This document shows positions 6,547 through 14,771 of a DNA stretch of 44,553 nucleotides, one piece after another; the stretch's first letter is position 1, and each line of letters opens with the position of its first letter. The notes under the pieces are model-generated. The model was given only the letters and a program-made list of their open reading frames with translations. It had not been told where the DNA came from and ran no database searches. Both the position numbers and the translations under genes were made by a program. This DNA comes from Sphingobacteriaceae bacterium (GTDB taxonomy: Bacteria > Bacteroidota > Bacteroidia > Sphingobacteriales > Sphingobacteriaceae): assembly GCA_947479815.1 (NCBI GenBank), contig CANKAT010000019.1, positions 1 through 44,553 on the forward strand, given 5' to 3'.

Positions 6547-8211
6547 ATGAAACGTAGAGACGTTATTAAAGGTCTGACATTGCTGCCATTAGCTGGCGGA
6601 GTTGTTGGAAGTGCTCAGGCTGCCATGGCTGCTCCAGCTGTTGCAGAAGGAGCAGGTCTTGCTGGTACTGCTTCAGCATCAGCATTATTAGGTCCTGAAG
6701 TGTATCGTGCACTTGGGGTAGAGCCGGTAATTAACTGCCGTGGTACCTTCACAATCATAGGTGCATCTACTTTAGTTCCTGAAGCTAAAGAAGCAATGTA
6801 CAATGCTCAATCAAACTATGTTCAATTAGATGAACTGGCAATGGGTGTTGGTAAAAAACTAGCAGAATTATCAGGCGCTGAATGGGGAGTGGTTTCCTGT
6901 GGTTGTGCAGGAGGAATAAAGATCAGTACAATAGCAGCGGTAACTGGTGGAAATCCTGAAAAGCTTGTCCGCGTACCTGATCTTACAGGGTTCGAAAAAA
7001 ATGAAGTAATCATCCCGCGTCATTCACGCAATACCTATGACCATGCTGTTCGTAATGTCGGAGTTAAGGTAGTGACTGTAGAAACACAAGAAGAACTGGA
7101 AGCCGCGATGAATTCTCGTACTGCAATGATCTATATGATGCCTACTACACCAGGTGATACTGGTCCACTTTCTGTTATTGCAATCTCAAAAGCAGCAAAA
7201 GCTAAAGGAGTACCTGTATTTGTAGATGCTGCTGCAGAAGCACTTACCTTAAAACCTAACGTACACCTTGCCGACGGAGCAACAGTTGTTGCTTACAGTG
7301 GTGGAAAGGCAATACGTGGTCCACAAAGTGCCGGATTATTATTAGGAGATAAGAAATTCTTAATGGCAACATGGCAGTCAAGCGCACCACACCACGGTGC
7401 AGGCCGTGATAACAAAGTTGGAAAAGAAGAGCAAATAGGAATGCTTGCCGCTGTTGAAGCTTGGACAAAACGTAACCATGCACAGGAAGAAATTGCCTGG
7501 ACAGGTTACCTTGAAACAATCTCAAAACGCGTTTCTGCAATTGCTGGTATTACCACTAAAATCCGTCAACCTGAAGGATTAGATAACCGTACTCCAAACC
7601 TGAATATTTCATGGGACCCATCAACGTTCAATGCAACAGGACAGGATATTGCCACTTATCTTTCAACAACTACTCCTCGTATTGCATTGAGTGCAGGTGG
7701 TGGTGGACGTGGTGCAGCAGGTGCTGCTAATTTAACTTCTATCAGTGTTGCTGCATTCATGATGCAACCAGGCGATGATAAAATCGTTGCTGAGCGTATT
7801 TTTGCAGCACTTTCTATGAAACGCCCACCTGTACCTGAAATGAAAGCTCCGGCAGCAGACATTAAAGGTCGTTGGGAAGTTACAGTTGAATACTTCAGAG
7901 AAACTAGCAAGCATACCTTCTTTATTGAACAACAAGATTCAAACTGGCTTAAAGGTTCTCATAAGAGTACATTTACGACCAATGAATTGGAAGGCACGAT
8001 AGAAGGTAATGAAGTAAAATTCAGAAGTGCATCAAAATTGTTAGCTGACAATGTTCCATTTACTTTCTCAGGAACACTTACTGGTGATTCCATGTCTGGA
8101 AATATCCATCATGGAGAATACCTGACATCGAAGTTCACTGCTAAGAAATATATTCAGCCAAGCAGTCGCCAGAAAATCGTTGTTCCTACTGGACCACCGC
8201 TTTCAAGCTAA
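6547..8211 (+). CDS. Exported SelA-like PLP enzyme with C-terminal beta domain
   Basis: 554-residue fold-type I PLP enzyme of the SelA / D-glucosaminate-6-phosphate ammonia-lyase group, not a true selenocysteine synthase. A Tat-like leader (MKRRDVIKGLTLLPLAGG) is followed by an Ala-rich segment to about residue 50. The catalytic core (about 55-420) includes INCRGTFTIIGAS, a Gly/Cys-rich cofactor loop VVSCGCAGGIK, VFVDAAAE (PLP-ring aspartate) and YSGGKAIRGPQSAG with Schiff-base Lys254. Residues about 440-540 are extra: a predicted lipocalin-like beta domain (GRWEVTVEYF, GTLTGDSMSGNI, GEYLTSKFTAKKY). Relatives eliminate ammonia from amino-sugar acids. The convergent RidA gene encodes a very similar leader, pointing to a shared periplasmic process. 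Exact substrate unknown. Confidence 0.85.
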   Translation: MKRRDVIKGLTLLPLAGGVVGSAQAAMAAPAVAEGAGLAGTASASALLGPEVYRALGVEPVINCRGTFTIIGASTLVPEAKEAMYNAQSNYVQLDELAMGVGKKLAELSGAEWGVVSCGCAGGIKISTIAAVTGGNPEKLVRVPDLTGFEKNEVIIPRHSRNTYDHAVRNVGVKVVTVETQEELEAAMNSRTAMIYMMPTTPGDTGPLSVIAISKAAKAKGVPVFVDAAAEALTLKPNVHLADGATVVAYSGGKAIRGPQSAGLLLGDKKFLMATWQSSAPHHGAGRDNKVGKEEQIGMLAAVEAWTKRNHAQEEIAWTGYLETISKRVSAIAGITTKIRQPEGLDNRTPNLNISWDPSTFNATGQDIATYLSTTTPRIALSAGGGGRGAAGAANLTSISVAAFMMQPGDDKIVAERIFAALSMKRPPVPEMKAPAADIKGRWEVTVEYFRETSKHTFFIEQQDSNWLKGSHKSTFTTNELEGTIEGNEVKFRSASKLLADNVPFTFSGTLTGDSMSGNIHHGEYLTSKFTAKKYIQPSSRQKIVVPTGPPLSS

Positions 8212-8231
8212 TTGCAATCCGAATAAATTTT

Positions 8232-8267
8232 AAAAGCCCCGATCTCCATGAGCTCGGGGCTTTTTTT
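8232..8267 (+). terminator. Rho-independent terminator after the SelA-like gene
   Basis: AGCCCCGA and TCGGGGCT form an 8-bp GC-rich stem with an 11-base loop, followed by TTTTTTT. It starts about 20 bases after the SelA-like stop and lies between convergent genes. The opposite strand has only a short T run, so it works mainly for the plus strand. Confidence 0.9.
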
Positions 8268-8305
8268 ATAGGGATAATGAACAAAATTTAGAATATTAAT
8301 TTCAA

Positions 8306-8797
8306 TCAATCGATATAAGCAACACAATCAATCTGTACTAATATTCCATCTTTTCCCATTTGATCTACACCACATCCACTGTAAGAACGTACAGGCTTTG
8401 GATCAGGAAAATAGTCGCCGTATACTTCATTAAGCGCTTTGATGTTCTTATTAGGTTCAGCCAAAGTCATGTGCACTTTCAAGACATTACCCATATTCGT
8501 TCCTGCTCGTTCCAACAGATCCTTCATCTGTTCCAATGCACTTTTGATTTGCACCTGAATATCTCCAGGTTCTTTTCTTCTATCTGCATACCAGCCGCCA
8601 ATACCACTTACAAAAACTAAATGTCCTGAACGAATGCATGCCGATAATGGGCTTGAGCTAGGATATTTACTTGGAATCGATACTTTTTTTGGTGTCCAGT
8701 CTGATTTTTGCTTGGACTCAGCTCCTGCAGTTTTTGCGCCTATGGCTCCAGCTAAGGGAAGGATTGTGAGACTTTTTAGAATTTCTCTTCTTTTCAT
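8306..8797 (-). CDS. Exported RidA/YjgF-family enamine/imine deaminase
   Basis: 163 residues with a Tat-like leader, MKRREILKSLTILPLAGA, cleaved probably near residue 26 (AGA). The rest is a full RidA domain: PLSACIRSGHLVFVSGIGG, QIKSALEQMKDLLERAGTNM, VLKVHMTL and VRSYSGCGVD. Arg137 matches the RidA arginine that binds the substrate carboxylate; the usual Glu of IEIEA is Asp157 (QIDCVA). RidA proteins hydrolyse reactive enamines/imines released by PLP enzymes and are normally cytoplasmic, so an exported form next to an exported PLP enzyme with a near-matching leader suggests joint action. Its upstream region is entirely heptad repeat, so its promoter must lie in that array or it is read through from the FAD oxidoreductase gene. 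Confidence 0.88.
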   Translation of the reverse strand: MKRREILKSLTILPLAGAIGAKTAGAESKQKSDWTPKKVSIPSKYPSSSPLSACIRSGHLVFVSGIGGWYADRRKEPGDIQVQIKSALEQMKDLLERAGTNMGNVLKVHMTLAEPNKNIKALNEVYGDYFPDPKPVRSYSGCGVDQMGKDGILVQIDCVAYID

Positions 8798-8800
8798 GAT

Positions 8801-9161
8801 TGAGATGTGAGATGTGAGATTTGAGATGTGAGATATGAGATATGAGATATGAGATATGAGATATGAGATATGAGATTTGAGATGTGAGATAGCAATATTT
8901 GCTTTTAGCTTTTAGCTTTCTGCTTTTAACTTATAACGGATATGAGATTGCACAATTTGCTTTTAATTTTTAACTTATAACCTATAACGGATATGAGATA
9001 TGAGATTTGAGATATGAGATTTGAGATATGAGATATGAGATTGCACAATTTGCTTTCACCTTTTAGCTTTTAGCTTTATGCTTTTAACTTAAAACCTAAA
9101 ACTTACAACCTAAAACTTACAACCTAAAACTTACAACCTAAAACCTACAACCTAAAACCTA
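8801..9161. repeat. Heptanucleotide repeat array filling the spacer
   Basis: Nearly the whole 361-base spacer is built from 7-bp units. 8801-8891 holds thirteen TGAGATN heptads without a break. 8900-8948 continues in units such as AGCTTTT, TGCTTTT, AACTTAT and AACGGAT. 8994-9042 holds seven more TGAGATN. 9095-9160 is a 14-bp (2 x 7) repeat CCTAAAACTTACAA, about 4.7 copies, running into the TAG stop of the FAD oxidoreductase gene at 9159-9161. Short blocks (TGCACAATTTGC) recur between segments. Confidence 0.93.
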
Positions 9162-10871
9162 CCTCCACTTCAACTCCACCCCTTGCCTCACAATAAATTC
9201 TTGGAACTCAGCAAGTAATTCTTTTCCTTCACGCACTTGTTTTGGGAAAACCTGTTTTTTTAGGGAATAAGTCACTAATAATCCAACGGCCTCTCCAATA
9301 CTCCATTCAACCGGATGCAGACGGTAGCAACCATTCGTGATATGTGTGGTGCCTATGTTTTTATTTGCAGGGATCAGGTTTTCCATTCGTATGGGAAGTA
9401 AAGAACCTAAAGGAATCTGGAAAGGTAATGATGAAAAATCGATATAATTATTTCCACGGCTGCTGGGGTGTAGATCAATATGGTAATAGCCGATACCTAC
9501 ACTGTCATAAAAATCGGCTGCGATCTTACCAGCAATAGGCCCAGCAACCTGTATTCGATTCTCTTGACCAACATGCTCTTCTAGAACTGTAAACTCAGCC
9601 TTAATACGTCTGGATTCACGAATATAAGGGTATTTTGCCAAGCCATCTTCTGTCCCCATTACATCTTTTCGTAAACGCAGACCAGGCCAACCCAGTTTCC
9701 CATCCGGCCGTGGTGCTTCAGTTTGAAGCCAATGAAATAAGGATAAGCTAAGCTGTTTTCCTCTTGCTACATGATGGTTGAACTCTTTCTGAGATACACC
9801 CACCAGGTTCCCAAGAGTATAATCATTCTGTGGCCAATTCACCGTAGAAATATCCCCTTTAAAAGCACCTGGGGTGAAATTTTCTTTGGCAAGGATGCGA
9901 CGGTAATTCCAAAGATTAAGATATGGATCTGTAGCGCTCCCATCAGGATTGAGTCCCAATGGTTTCTTTTCAAGCGTTTTGGGATTAGAATAACTCAAAT
10001 CAAGTAATTTACCCGGCCATGCAGGAGTCATTTTAGGCACCAAATTTCGCCAAAAATCGTATTCAGCTGGTTTATCGCCAACATTATTTGAACCAGGGAC
10101 ATAGTCCATAGAAAAACACATGGTAAATGCCTGCTGATTATCTGGGTCGGCTTTTAATGGTGCATGTAATTCATGCGTTTCATTTCTTGATTCAGTTCCC
10201 ATTACGAATTCAGTATTCGTCAATGGCAGTAATTCACCAGTTTCTGTAGCATCTACAAAGTAAGGGGCCACTAAAATTACTATGTGGCCCGATCTTAAAC
10301 TTTGAGCTCTTAGTGCTTTTACTTTATTTCCTGAATATTCTGCTGAGCTGATTTTATGCTCAATTAATAGTGTTAATCTGCCTGAACTTATAAAAGGGGC
10401 AAGCATATTATGCAAAACAGCTAGAGATACGCGAGGTTCATGGCAAAGCGCTGAAACCGTCGCATTACCAGGATTAAGTTTTGGCCTTGATTTTGCAACA
10501 TCTGTGATGGGGTAGTTGTTTTTGTAATATTCTCTAACCGCATTTCTATAATCACGATAGGCCTTTGGTGCACCATGAGTTTCGATCCAGGCATGTTCAT
10601 CTGGAGGTACTCCTTGCGAGGTGAGCTGGCCGCCGATCCAGTCGGTTTCCTCAGTCATAATCACATCCAGACCGTTTCTTAAAGCAGATAAAGCAGCTGC
10701 GCAGCCTCCTACACCTCCACCTGCGATCACCAGATTTGCAGATAGCTCAGATGATTTCTGTTCAATCGCAGCACTTGCAGCTAATGAAATATTGGGGAAT
10801 GAAGTTAAAGCTCCCGAAGCCAAGCCCGTGGCTCCTAGCCCTGTGAGACTTAAAAAATTTCTTCTTTTCAT
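9159..10871 (-). CDS. Exported FAD-dependent oxidoreductase (FAD_oxidored type)
   Basis: 570-residue flavoprotein with a Tat-like leader (MKRRNFLSLTGLGATGLASG, to about residue 33). The dinucleotide-binding motif AGGGVGG is at residues 50-56, followed by AALSALRNGLDVIMTEE and IGGQLTSQGVP, the hallmark of the FAD_oxidored (PF12831-like) family. The FAD-associated C-terminal motif is near NIGTTHITNGCYRLHPVEWS. Such proteins are abundant in polysaccharide-degrading Bacteroidota and probably oxidise or isomerise a sugar-derived hydroxyl, though few are characterised. Its ATG overlaps the stop of the MFS gene (ATGA at 10868-10871), so the two are translationally coupled. Tat export fits a protein folded with FAD before transport. 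The stop codon is inside a 14-bp tandem repeat. Confidence 0.87.
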   Translation of the reverse strand: MKRRNFLSLTGLGATGLASGALTSFPNISLAASAAIEQKSSELSANLVIAGGGVGGCAAALSALRNGLDVIMTEETDWIGGQLTSQGVPPDEHAWIETHGAPKAYRDYRNAVREYYKNNYPITDVAKSRPKLNPGNATVSALCHEPRVSLAVLHNMLAPFISSGRLTLLIEHKISSAEYSGNKVKALRAQSLRSGHIVILVAPYFVDATETGELLPLTNTEFVMGTESRNETHELHAPLKADPDNQQAFTMCFSMDYVPGSNNVGDKPAEYDFWRNLVPKMTPAWPGKLLDLSYSNPKTLEKKPLGLNPDGSATDPYLNLWNYRRILAKENFTPGAFKGDISTVNWPQNDYTLGNLVGVSQKEFNHHVARGKQLSLSLFHWLQTEAPRPDGKLGWPGLRLRKDVMGTEDGLAKYPYIRESRRIKAEFTVLEEHVGQENRIQVAGPIAGKIAADFYDSVGIGYYHIDLHPSSRGNNYIDFSSLPFQIPLGSLLPIRMENLIPANKNIGTTHITNGCYRLHPVEWSIGEAVGLLVTYSLKKQVFPKQVREGKELLAEFQEFIVRQGVELKWR

Positions 10872-12115
10872 AAACTTTCAGCTTTTGACTTGTAGCCATT
10901 AAGACCAAAGAAAACAATGTATAAATAACAAAGAACCGGAATCATAAATGCTATCGCCCATGTTGAGTGGTCTTTTAAATAACCTTGAGAAAATGAAATA
11001 ATTGCACCACCTGCAATAGCTGTTGATAATATTCCTGACGCTTTGGTGGTATATTTTCCCAATCCCTGAACGGAAAGTGCGAAAATAATCGCAAACATCA
11101 CTGAATTGAATAATCCTACTCCAATCATCAACCAAACAGCTAATGTACCGGAAGTATTTACAGAAAGAACTACCAGCACTATTGCTGCTGCGGCGCAAAT
11201 GGTAAGGACAATTGAAGGTTTTACTGTTTTCAAAAGGTAAGAACCAATCAGTCGCCCGAGCAGCATACCGCCCCAATAATAGGAAACATATGAATTTGCA
11301 TCTTCAACACCCATACTTAAGGTATCGGCGATGTAATTTGTCAAAAAAGTACCTATAGAAACTTCGGCACCTACATAAGCAAAAATAGCCCATGAACCAA
11401 AGTTCAGGTTACGGAAAGAGAAGATACTTCTTCTTTGTTCGGGAGTAGCCACAGTGCTTTCGGCACCGGTGCTAATCTTTGGTAGTTTCAAATTATAAAC
11501 TACCAAGGCAATGCAGATGAGCAAGGCTGCGATACCTAAATAAGGGTATTTTACCGCATCACTTGACGTACCTGATTCCTGTAATCTAGATAAAATAAAA
11601 TGTGCACCAAAAATAGGCGCGATGGTGGTTCCAATTGATCCTACTGCCTGAATCAGGGTAAGACGCGAAGATGCAGTTTTGGCCGGACCAAGTGCTGTAA
11701 TATAGGGGTTTGAAGCTACCTGTAATACCACAACACCTATCGCTAGCACAAATAATGCAGCCAGGAATAAATAATAAAGATGCATATCGGCAGCAGGATA
11801 AAATAATAAAGAACCAATTGCTGCGATTGCAAATCCAAGAACCATTCCATTCTTATAACCGATTTTTTCAACAATCATACCCGCTGGAAATGACATAAGA
11901 CCATAAGTCAAGAAAAAATAGAACTGAACCAGTGATGAATCTGCATAACTTAAGGTAAATCCCTCTTTGAAAAAAGGCACCAAAGTGTCGTTCAAACAGG
12001 TAATAAAACCGTTCATAAAATAAAGAACAGCGAGTGAGATGAGTGCGGGCATGTAATTCTGGCCCGAATTCTCCTGATCGGAAACTACACTGTTATGTAA
12101 AGGTATATTTGCCAT
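10868..12115 (-). CDS. FucP-type sugar MFS transporter
   Basis: 415-residue inner-membrane carrier with about twelve hydrophobic segments. ALISLAVLYFMNGFITCLND is the characteristic first helix of the fucose/glucose-galactose permease (FHS/GluP) branch of the major facilitator superfamily. ASNPYITALGPAKTASSRL in helices 4-5 is another typical stretch. It probably imports a monosaccharide or uronate by proton symport. It sits 68 bases after the epimerase gene stop and overlaps the FAD oxidoreductase start by four bases, so the three genes form a likely operon. Bacteroidota sialic-acid operons pair such a transporter with an AGE-family epimerase, but no N-acetylneuraminate lyase is present here, so the sugar remains open. 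Confidence 0.9.
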   Translation of the reverse strand: MANIPLHNSVVSDQENSGQNYMPALISLAVLYFMNGFITCLNDTLVPFFKEGFTLSYADSSLVQFYFFLTYGLMSFPAGMIVEKIGYKNGMVLGFAIAAIGSLLFYPAADMHLYYLFLAALFVLAIGVVVLQVASNPYITALGPAKTASSRLTLIQAVGSIGTTIAPIFGAHFILSRLQESGTSSDAVKYPYLGIAALLICIALVVYNLKLPKISTGAESTVATPEQRRSIFSFRNLNFGSWAIFAYVGAEVSIGTFLTNYIADTLSMGVEDANSYVSYYWGGMLLGRLIGSYLLKTVKPSIVLTICAAAAIVLVVLSVNTSGTLAVWLMIGVGLFNSVMFAIIFALSVQGLGKYTTKASGILSTAIAGGAIISFSQGYLKDHSTWAIAFMIPVLCYLYIVFFGLNGYKSKAESL

Positions 12116-12141
12116 AATCTATTAAAGTTTTTTGAGTATCA

Positions 12142-12169
12142 TGCTTTAGGCTTTACGCTTTTAGCTTTA
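12142..12169. repeat. Short heptad repeat (four units)
   Basis: Four consecutive 7-bp units: TGCTTTA, GGCTTTA, CGCTTTT, AGCTTTA. Same unit type as in the 8801-9161 array, located in the 68-base gap between the epimerase and MFS genes. Confidence 0.6.
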
Positions 12170-12183
12170 AGCCGAAAAATGTG

Positions 12184-13362
12184 TTATTTAGAATACTTTG
12201 CGTCTATCTTTTCTAAAGTTTTCCAGCATTGGAATAATCCTCTAGGAACATGAAAACAACCTTTCCATTTTCCTCCTTTAAGTGGAAGCAATACTTCTCC
12301 CCTACGGTTCAGATAACCATACCACTCGCCCTTTTCAGCATCCGGAAAATGGGCCCATGTGTAGTTATGAACCTTTACAAACCAATCCCAGCATCGCTGA
12401 TCGCCGGTATGGTGAAATCCTTTCAACAAACTGATTAAAGTTTCAATGTGAACCCACCATAATTTCTGATCCCATTCCAATTGCTGTGGAGGATGACCTT
12501 TCACGTCCATGAAATATAAAATTCCATCAAATTCCTTGTCCCATCCATATTCAAGAATGTTTAGGGTAATATCAACTGCTTTTTTAATGAGTGCCTGGTC
12601 ATTTCTGCGTTCGGCAATATCCATAATGAACCACATCGATTCTAGACCATGTCCCGGATTAACCAAACGTCCTTCAAAGGAATCAGAAAACGTACCATCT
12701 GGCTTCACATTTTCTAAAATAATGCCCAGATCTTCCTGATAAAATATATCCATCACTGAATGTATACCATCATTTATGGTCTTTTCAATTAAGTCTGTAT
12801 CCAAAAGATGTTCCAGTTCAAGAACCAGATTACAAAGAATCATTGGTAATGAAAAACCCTGTAAAGGCCGGGTGCCAGGATAGGCTTTATTATATTTTCC
12901 TTTCGGATCATCCTTTTTGCTAAGGATATTATTAAAGGTATCAATTGCAAGCTTGCCATATTCTTCTGTACCTGTAGCTCTGTAAAGCTGTGCAAAGGCC
13001 ATTGCGGCAAAGCAATCCGAAAAAATATTATAGGGCTGAATGAGCGGCTGACCTTCACGGGTGAGTGAAAAATAAAAATTACCATTTTCATCCTTTCCAT
13101 GTTTTTTCATGAATTCAGCACCCTGAACAGCAAAATCAAGCCATTCTTTTTTCTGATCCACCTGATTGTAAAGCATACTGAAGCACCACACCTGTCTGAA
13201 CTGCAACCATGCAAATTTATCAGTATCAAATACATTGCCATCACGATCAATACAGGTAAAAAAACCTCCAAATTCCCTATCTCCTGAGTTTTTTAACCAA
13301 AATGGAATAACATCTTTTAAAAGATTGTCTTGATATTTTTCTGCGTATTGTCTGTAATTCAT
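12184..13362 (-). CDS. AGE-family (N-acylglucosamine 2-epimerase-like) sugar epimerase/isomerase
   Basis: 392-residue cytoplasmic (alpha/alpha)6-barrel protein of the N-acylglucosamine 2-epimerase family. Family signatures in order: WLKNSGDREFGGFFTCIDRD, QFRQVWCFSMLYN, FSDCFAAMAFAQLYR, NPGHGLESMWFIMDI (active-site His), WWVHIETLISLL and CFHVPRGLFQCW (second active-site His). A longer frame reaches a TTG at 13395, but the ATG at 13362 (MNYRQYAEKY) fits the family start better. Members interconvert ManNAc/GlcNAc, mannose/glucose or cellobiose epimers, and sequence alone does not decide among them. First gene of the operon with the MFS transporter and FAD oxidoreductase, so it likely processes the imported sugar. 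Confidence 0.88.
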   Translation of the reverse strand: MNYRQYAEKYQDNLLKDVIPFWLKNSGDREFGGFFTCIDRDGNVFDTDKFAWLQFRQVWCFSMLYNQVDQKKEWLDFAVQGAEFMKKHGKDENGNFYFSLTREGQPLIQPYNIFSDCFAAMAFAQLYRATGTEEYGKLAIDTFNNILSKKDDPKGKYNKAYPGTRPLQGFSLPMILCNLVLELEHLLDTDLIEKTINDGIHSVMDIFYQEDLGIILENVKPDGTFSDSFEGRLVNPGHGLESMWFIMDIAERRNDQALIKKAVDITLNILEYGWDKEFDGILYFMDVKGHPPQQLEWDQKLWWVHIETLISLLKGFHHTGDQRCWDWFVKVHNYTWAHFPDAEKGEWYGYLNRRGEVLLPLKGGKWKGCFHVPRGLFQCWKTLEKIDAKYSK

Positions 13363-13505
13363 GAGTTTAGCTTTAAGATCATAGCAATTGTGCAATTGGT
13401 CTATAATTTTTCCCTAAATAATAGAAAATTTACAAGAAAAGCCAATTGTTTTGGTATAATCGAAGAAAAATATACTCGAATTATTCTTAACGGATATAAT
13501 GAAAA

Positions 13506-14771
13506 TCAATCCAAAATCTGCAAATAAATCAGTGTCAATGCAGCGATACTCATTAAAATAAGAGCGGTGAATCCCATGAAATTCGAAAATTTATTATTCG
13601 TAAAATTACCCATAACCTCCTTATTATTAGCTATATGAAGAATAATAGCAATTAAAACAGGCGCGGTTAATCCATAAAGAATGGCAGACCATAGCAGGGC
13701 TTTTATTGGAGAAATTCCAACATAATTAATTATTAACCCAAGTATCAAAGAGATTCCGGCAACTACATAAAATGCTTTTGCCTGGTGAAATTTTTTATCC
13801 AAGCCCCGCTTCCATCCAAAAGACTCTGTGATGATGTAGGATAAAGAACCACATAATACCGGGATAGCTAATAATCCGGTCCCAATTACCCCTAGAGCAA
13901 ATAGCAAATATGCGGCATCGCCTGCTAAAGGTCTCAGGGCCAATGCTGCTTGTTCAACAGTTTCAATGTTATGTATACCACCATTAAATAGAACTGTCCC
14001 AGAGGTAAGAATGACAAAGAACATGACAATATTGGAGAATAACATACCAAAATCAACATCCTGTTTAATATCGCCTAATATTTTCTTGTCAATAATAATT
14101 TTCTTCCTTTTGTGACTATTATCTTCTGCCACCATGGTTGCCTGCCAAAAGAAGAGATAAGGAGAGAGTGTTGTTCCAAGTATTCCGACAAGAATACTGA
14201 TGTATTTTTTATCAAATGTGATTTTTGGTATTAAAGTACCCTTTAGAATAGCAAGCCAATCCTGTTTGTATAAGAAAGGGACGATCAAATAAACCAGAAG
14301 TACTATACAAAGATATTTTAGGATAGAAGCAAACTTTCTGTAGGGTAAATAGATAATAAGTACAAAAAGCAAAGCAGTAAAACCAATGCTAAAAAACTCT
14401 GAAGGTATAGTTGGAACTAAAAGATTCCCTACGGCTCCCATACCTGCAATATTTGCTCCGATATTCATGACGATGGCCGGAAAACTAAATAAAACCATCA
14501 GGTAAAGAATCGGTCTGGAGTAATGATCTCGTAGTGTACCTGTCAATCCTTTAGAAGTAACTAAACCGATTCGAGCACACATTTCCTGGATTGCAGCCAT
14601 TAATGGAAAAGTGATCAAGGCAGTCCATAAGGTTGAAAGTCCGTATTGTGCCCCCGCCTGCGAGTAAGTTGCAATTCCAGACGGATCATCATCACTTGCA
14701 CCGGTTATTAATCCAGGCCCTAGTTTCTTCCAAAAAGTACGAAGTGTATAGAATAATCTCTTTTTAGGCAT
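13506..14771 (-). CDS. Nramp-family metal transporter, divergent metal-site motifs
   Basis: 421-residue inner-membrane transporter with about eleven hydrophobic segments and the Nramp fold. A longer frame begins at a TTG (14798); the ATG at 14771 (MPKKRLFYTLRTFWKK) is preferred. The first helix has GASDDDPSGIATYSQ: canonical Nramp is DPGN, here D29-P30-S31-G32, so the metal-ligand Asn is Gly. In helix 6 the canonical M-P-H is S203-P204-Y205 (LSPYLFFWQ), so the ligand Met is lost too. The protein therefore belongs to the Nramp-related branch whose substrate may not be Mn2+/Fe2+. Flanked by the AGE operon and a PQQ dehydrogenase on the same strand, but separated from both by spacers. Family firm, substrate uncertain. 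Confidence 0.87.
   Translation of the reverse strand: MPKKRLFYTLRTFWKKLGPGLITGASDDDPSGIATYSQAGAQYGLSTLWTALITFPLMAAIQEMCARIGLVTSKGLTGTLRDHYSRPILYLMVLFSFPAIVMNIGANIAGMGAVGNLLVPTIPSEFFSIGFTALLFVLIIYLPYRKFASILKYLCIVLLVYLIVPFLYKQDWLAILKGTLIPKITFDKKYISILVGILGTTLSPYLFFWQATMVAEDNSHKRKKIIIDKKILGDIKQDVDFGMLFSNIVMFFVILTSGTVLFNGGIHNIETVEQAALALRPLAGDAAYLLFALGVIGTGLLAIPVLCGSLSYIITESFGWKRGLDKKFHQAKAFYVVAGISLILGLIINYVGISPIKALLWSAILYGLTAPVLIAIILHIANNKEVMGNFTNNKFSNFMGFTALILMSIAALTLIYLQILD

Noticed and set aside
6615-7910. Several minus-strand frames (60-94 codons) within the SelA-like gene
   Set aside because: Shadows of a gene with strong codon bias; no family features and all antisense to conserved motifs.
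8801-8891. TGAGATN array as an operator cluster or iteron origin
   Set aside because: No replication gene nearby, unit too short for known iterons, and the repeat changes sequence along the spacer while keeping only its 7-bp length.
10899-11276. 125-codon minus-strand frame inside the MFS gene
   Set aside because: Out-of-frame shadow of the transporter gene, with Cys/Trp/Arg-rich composition not typical of a protein.
9159-13362. Complete sialic-acid (nan) operon
   Set aside because: Transporter and epimerase fit, but N-acetylneuraminate lyase is absent and a flavoenzyme takes its place.
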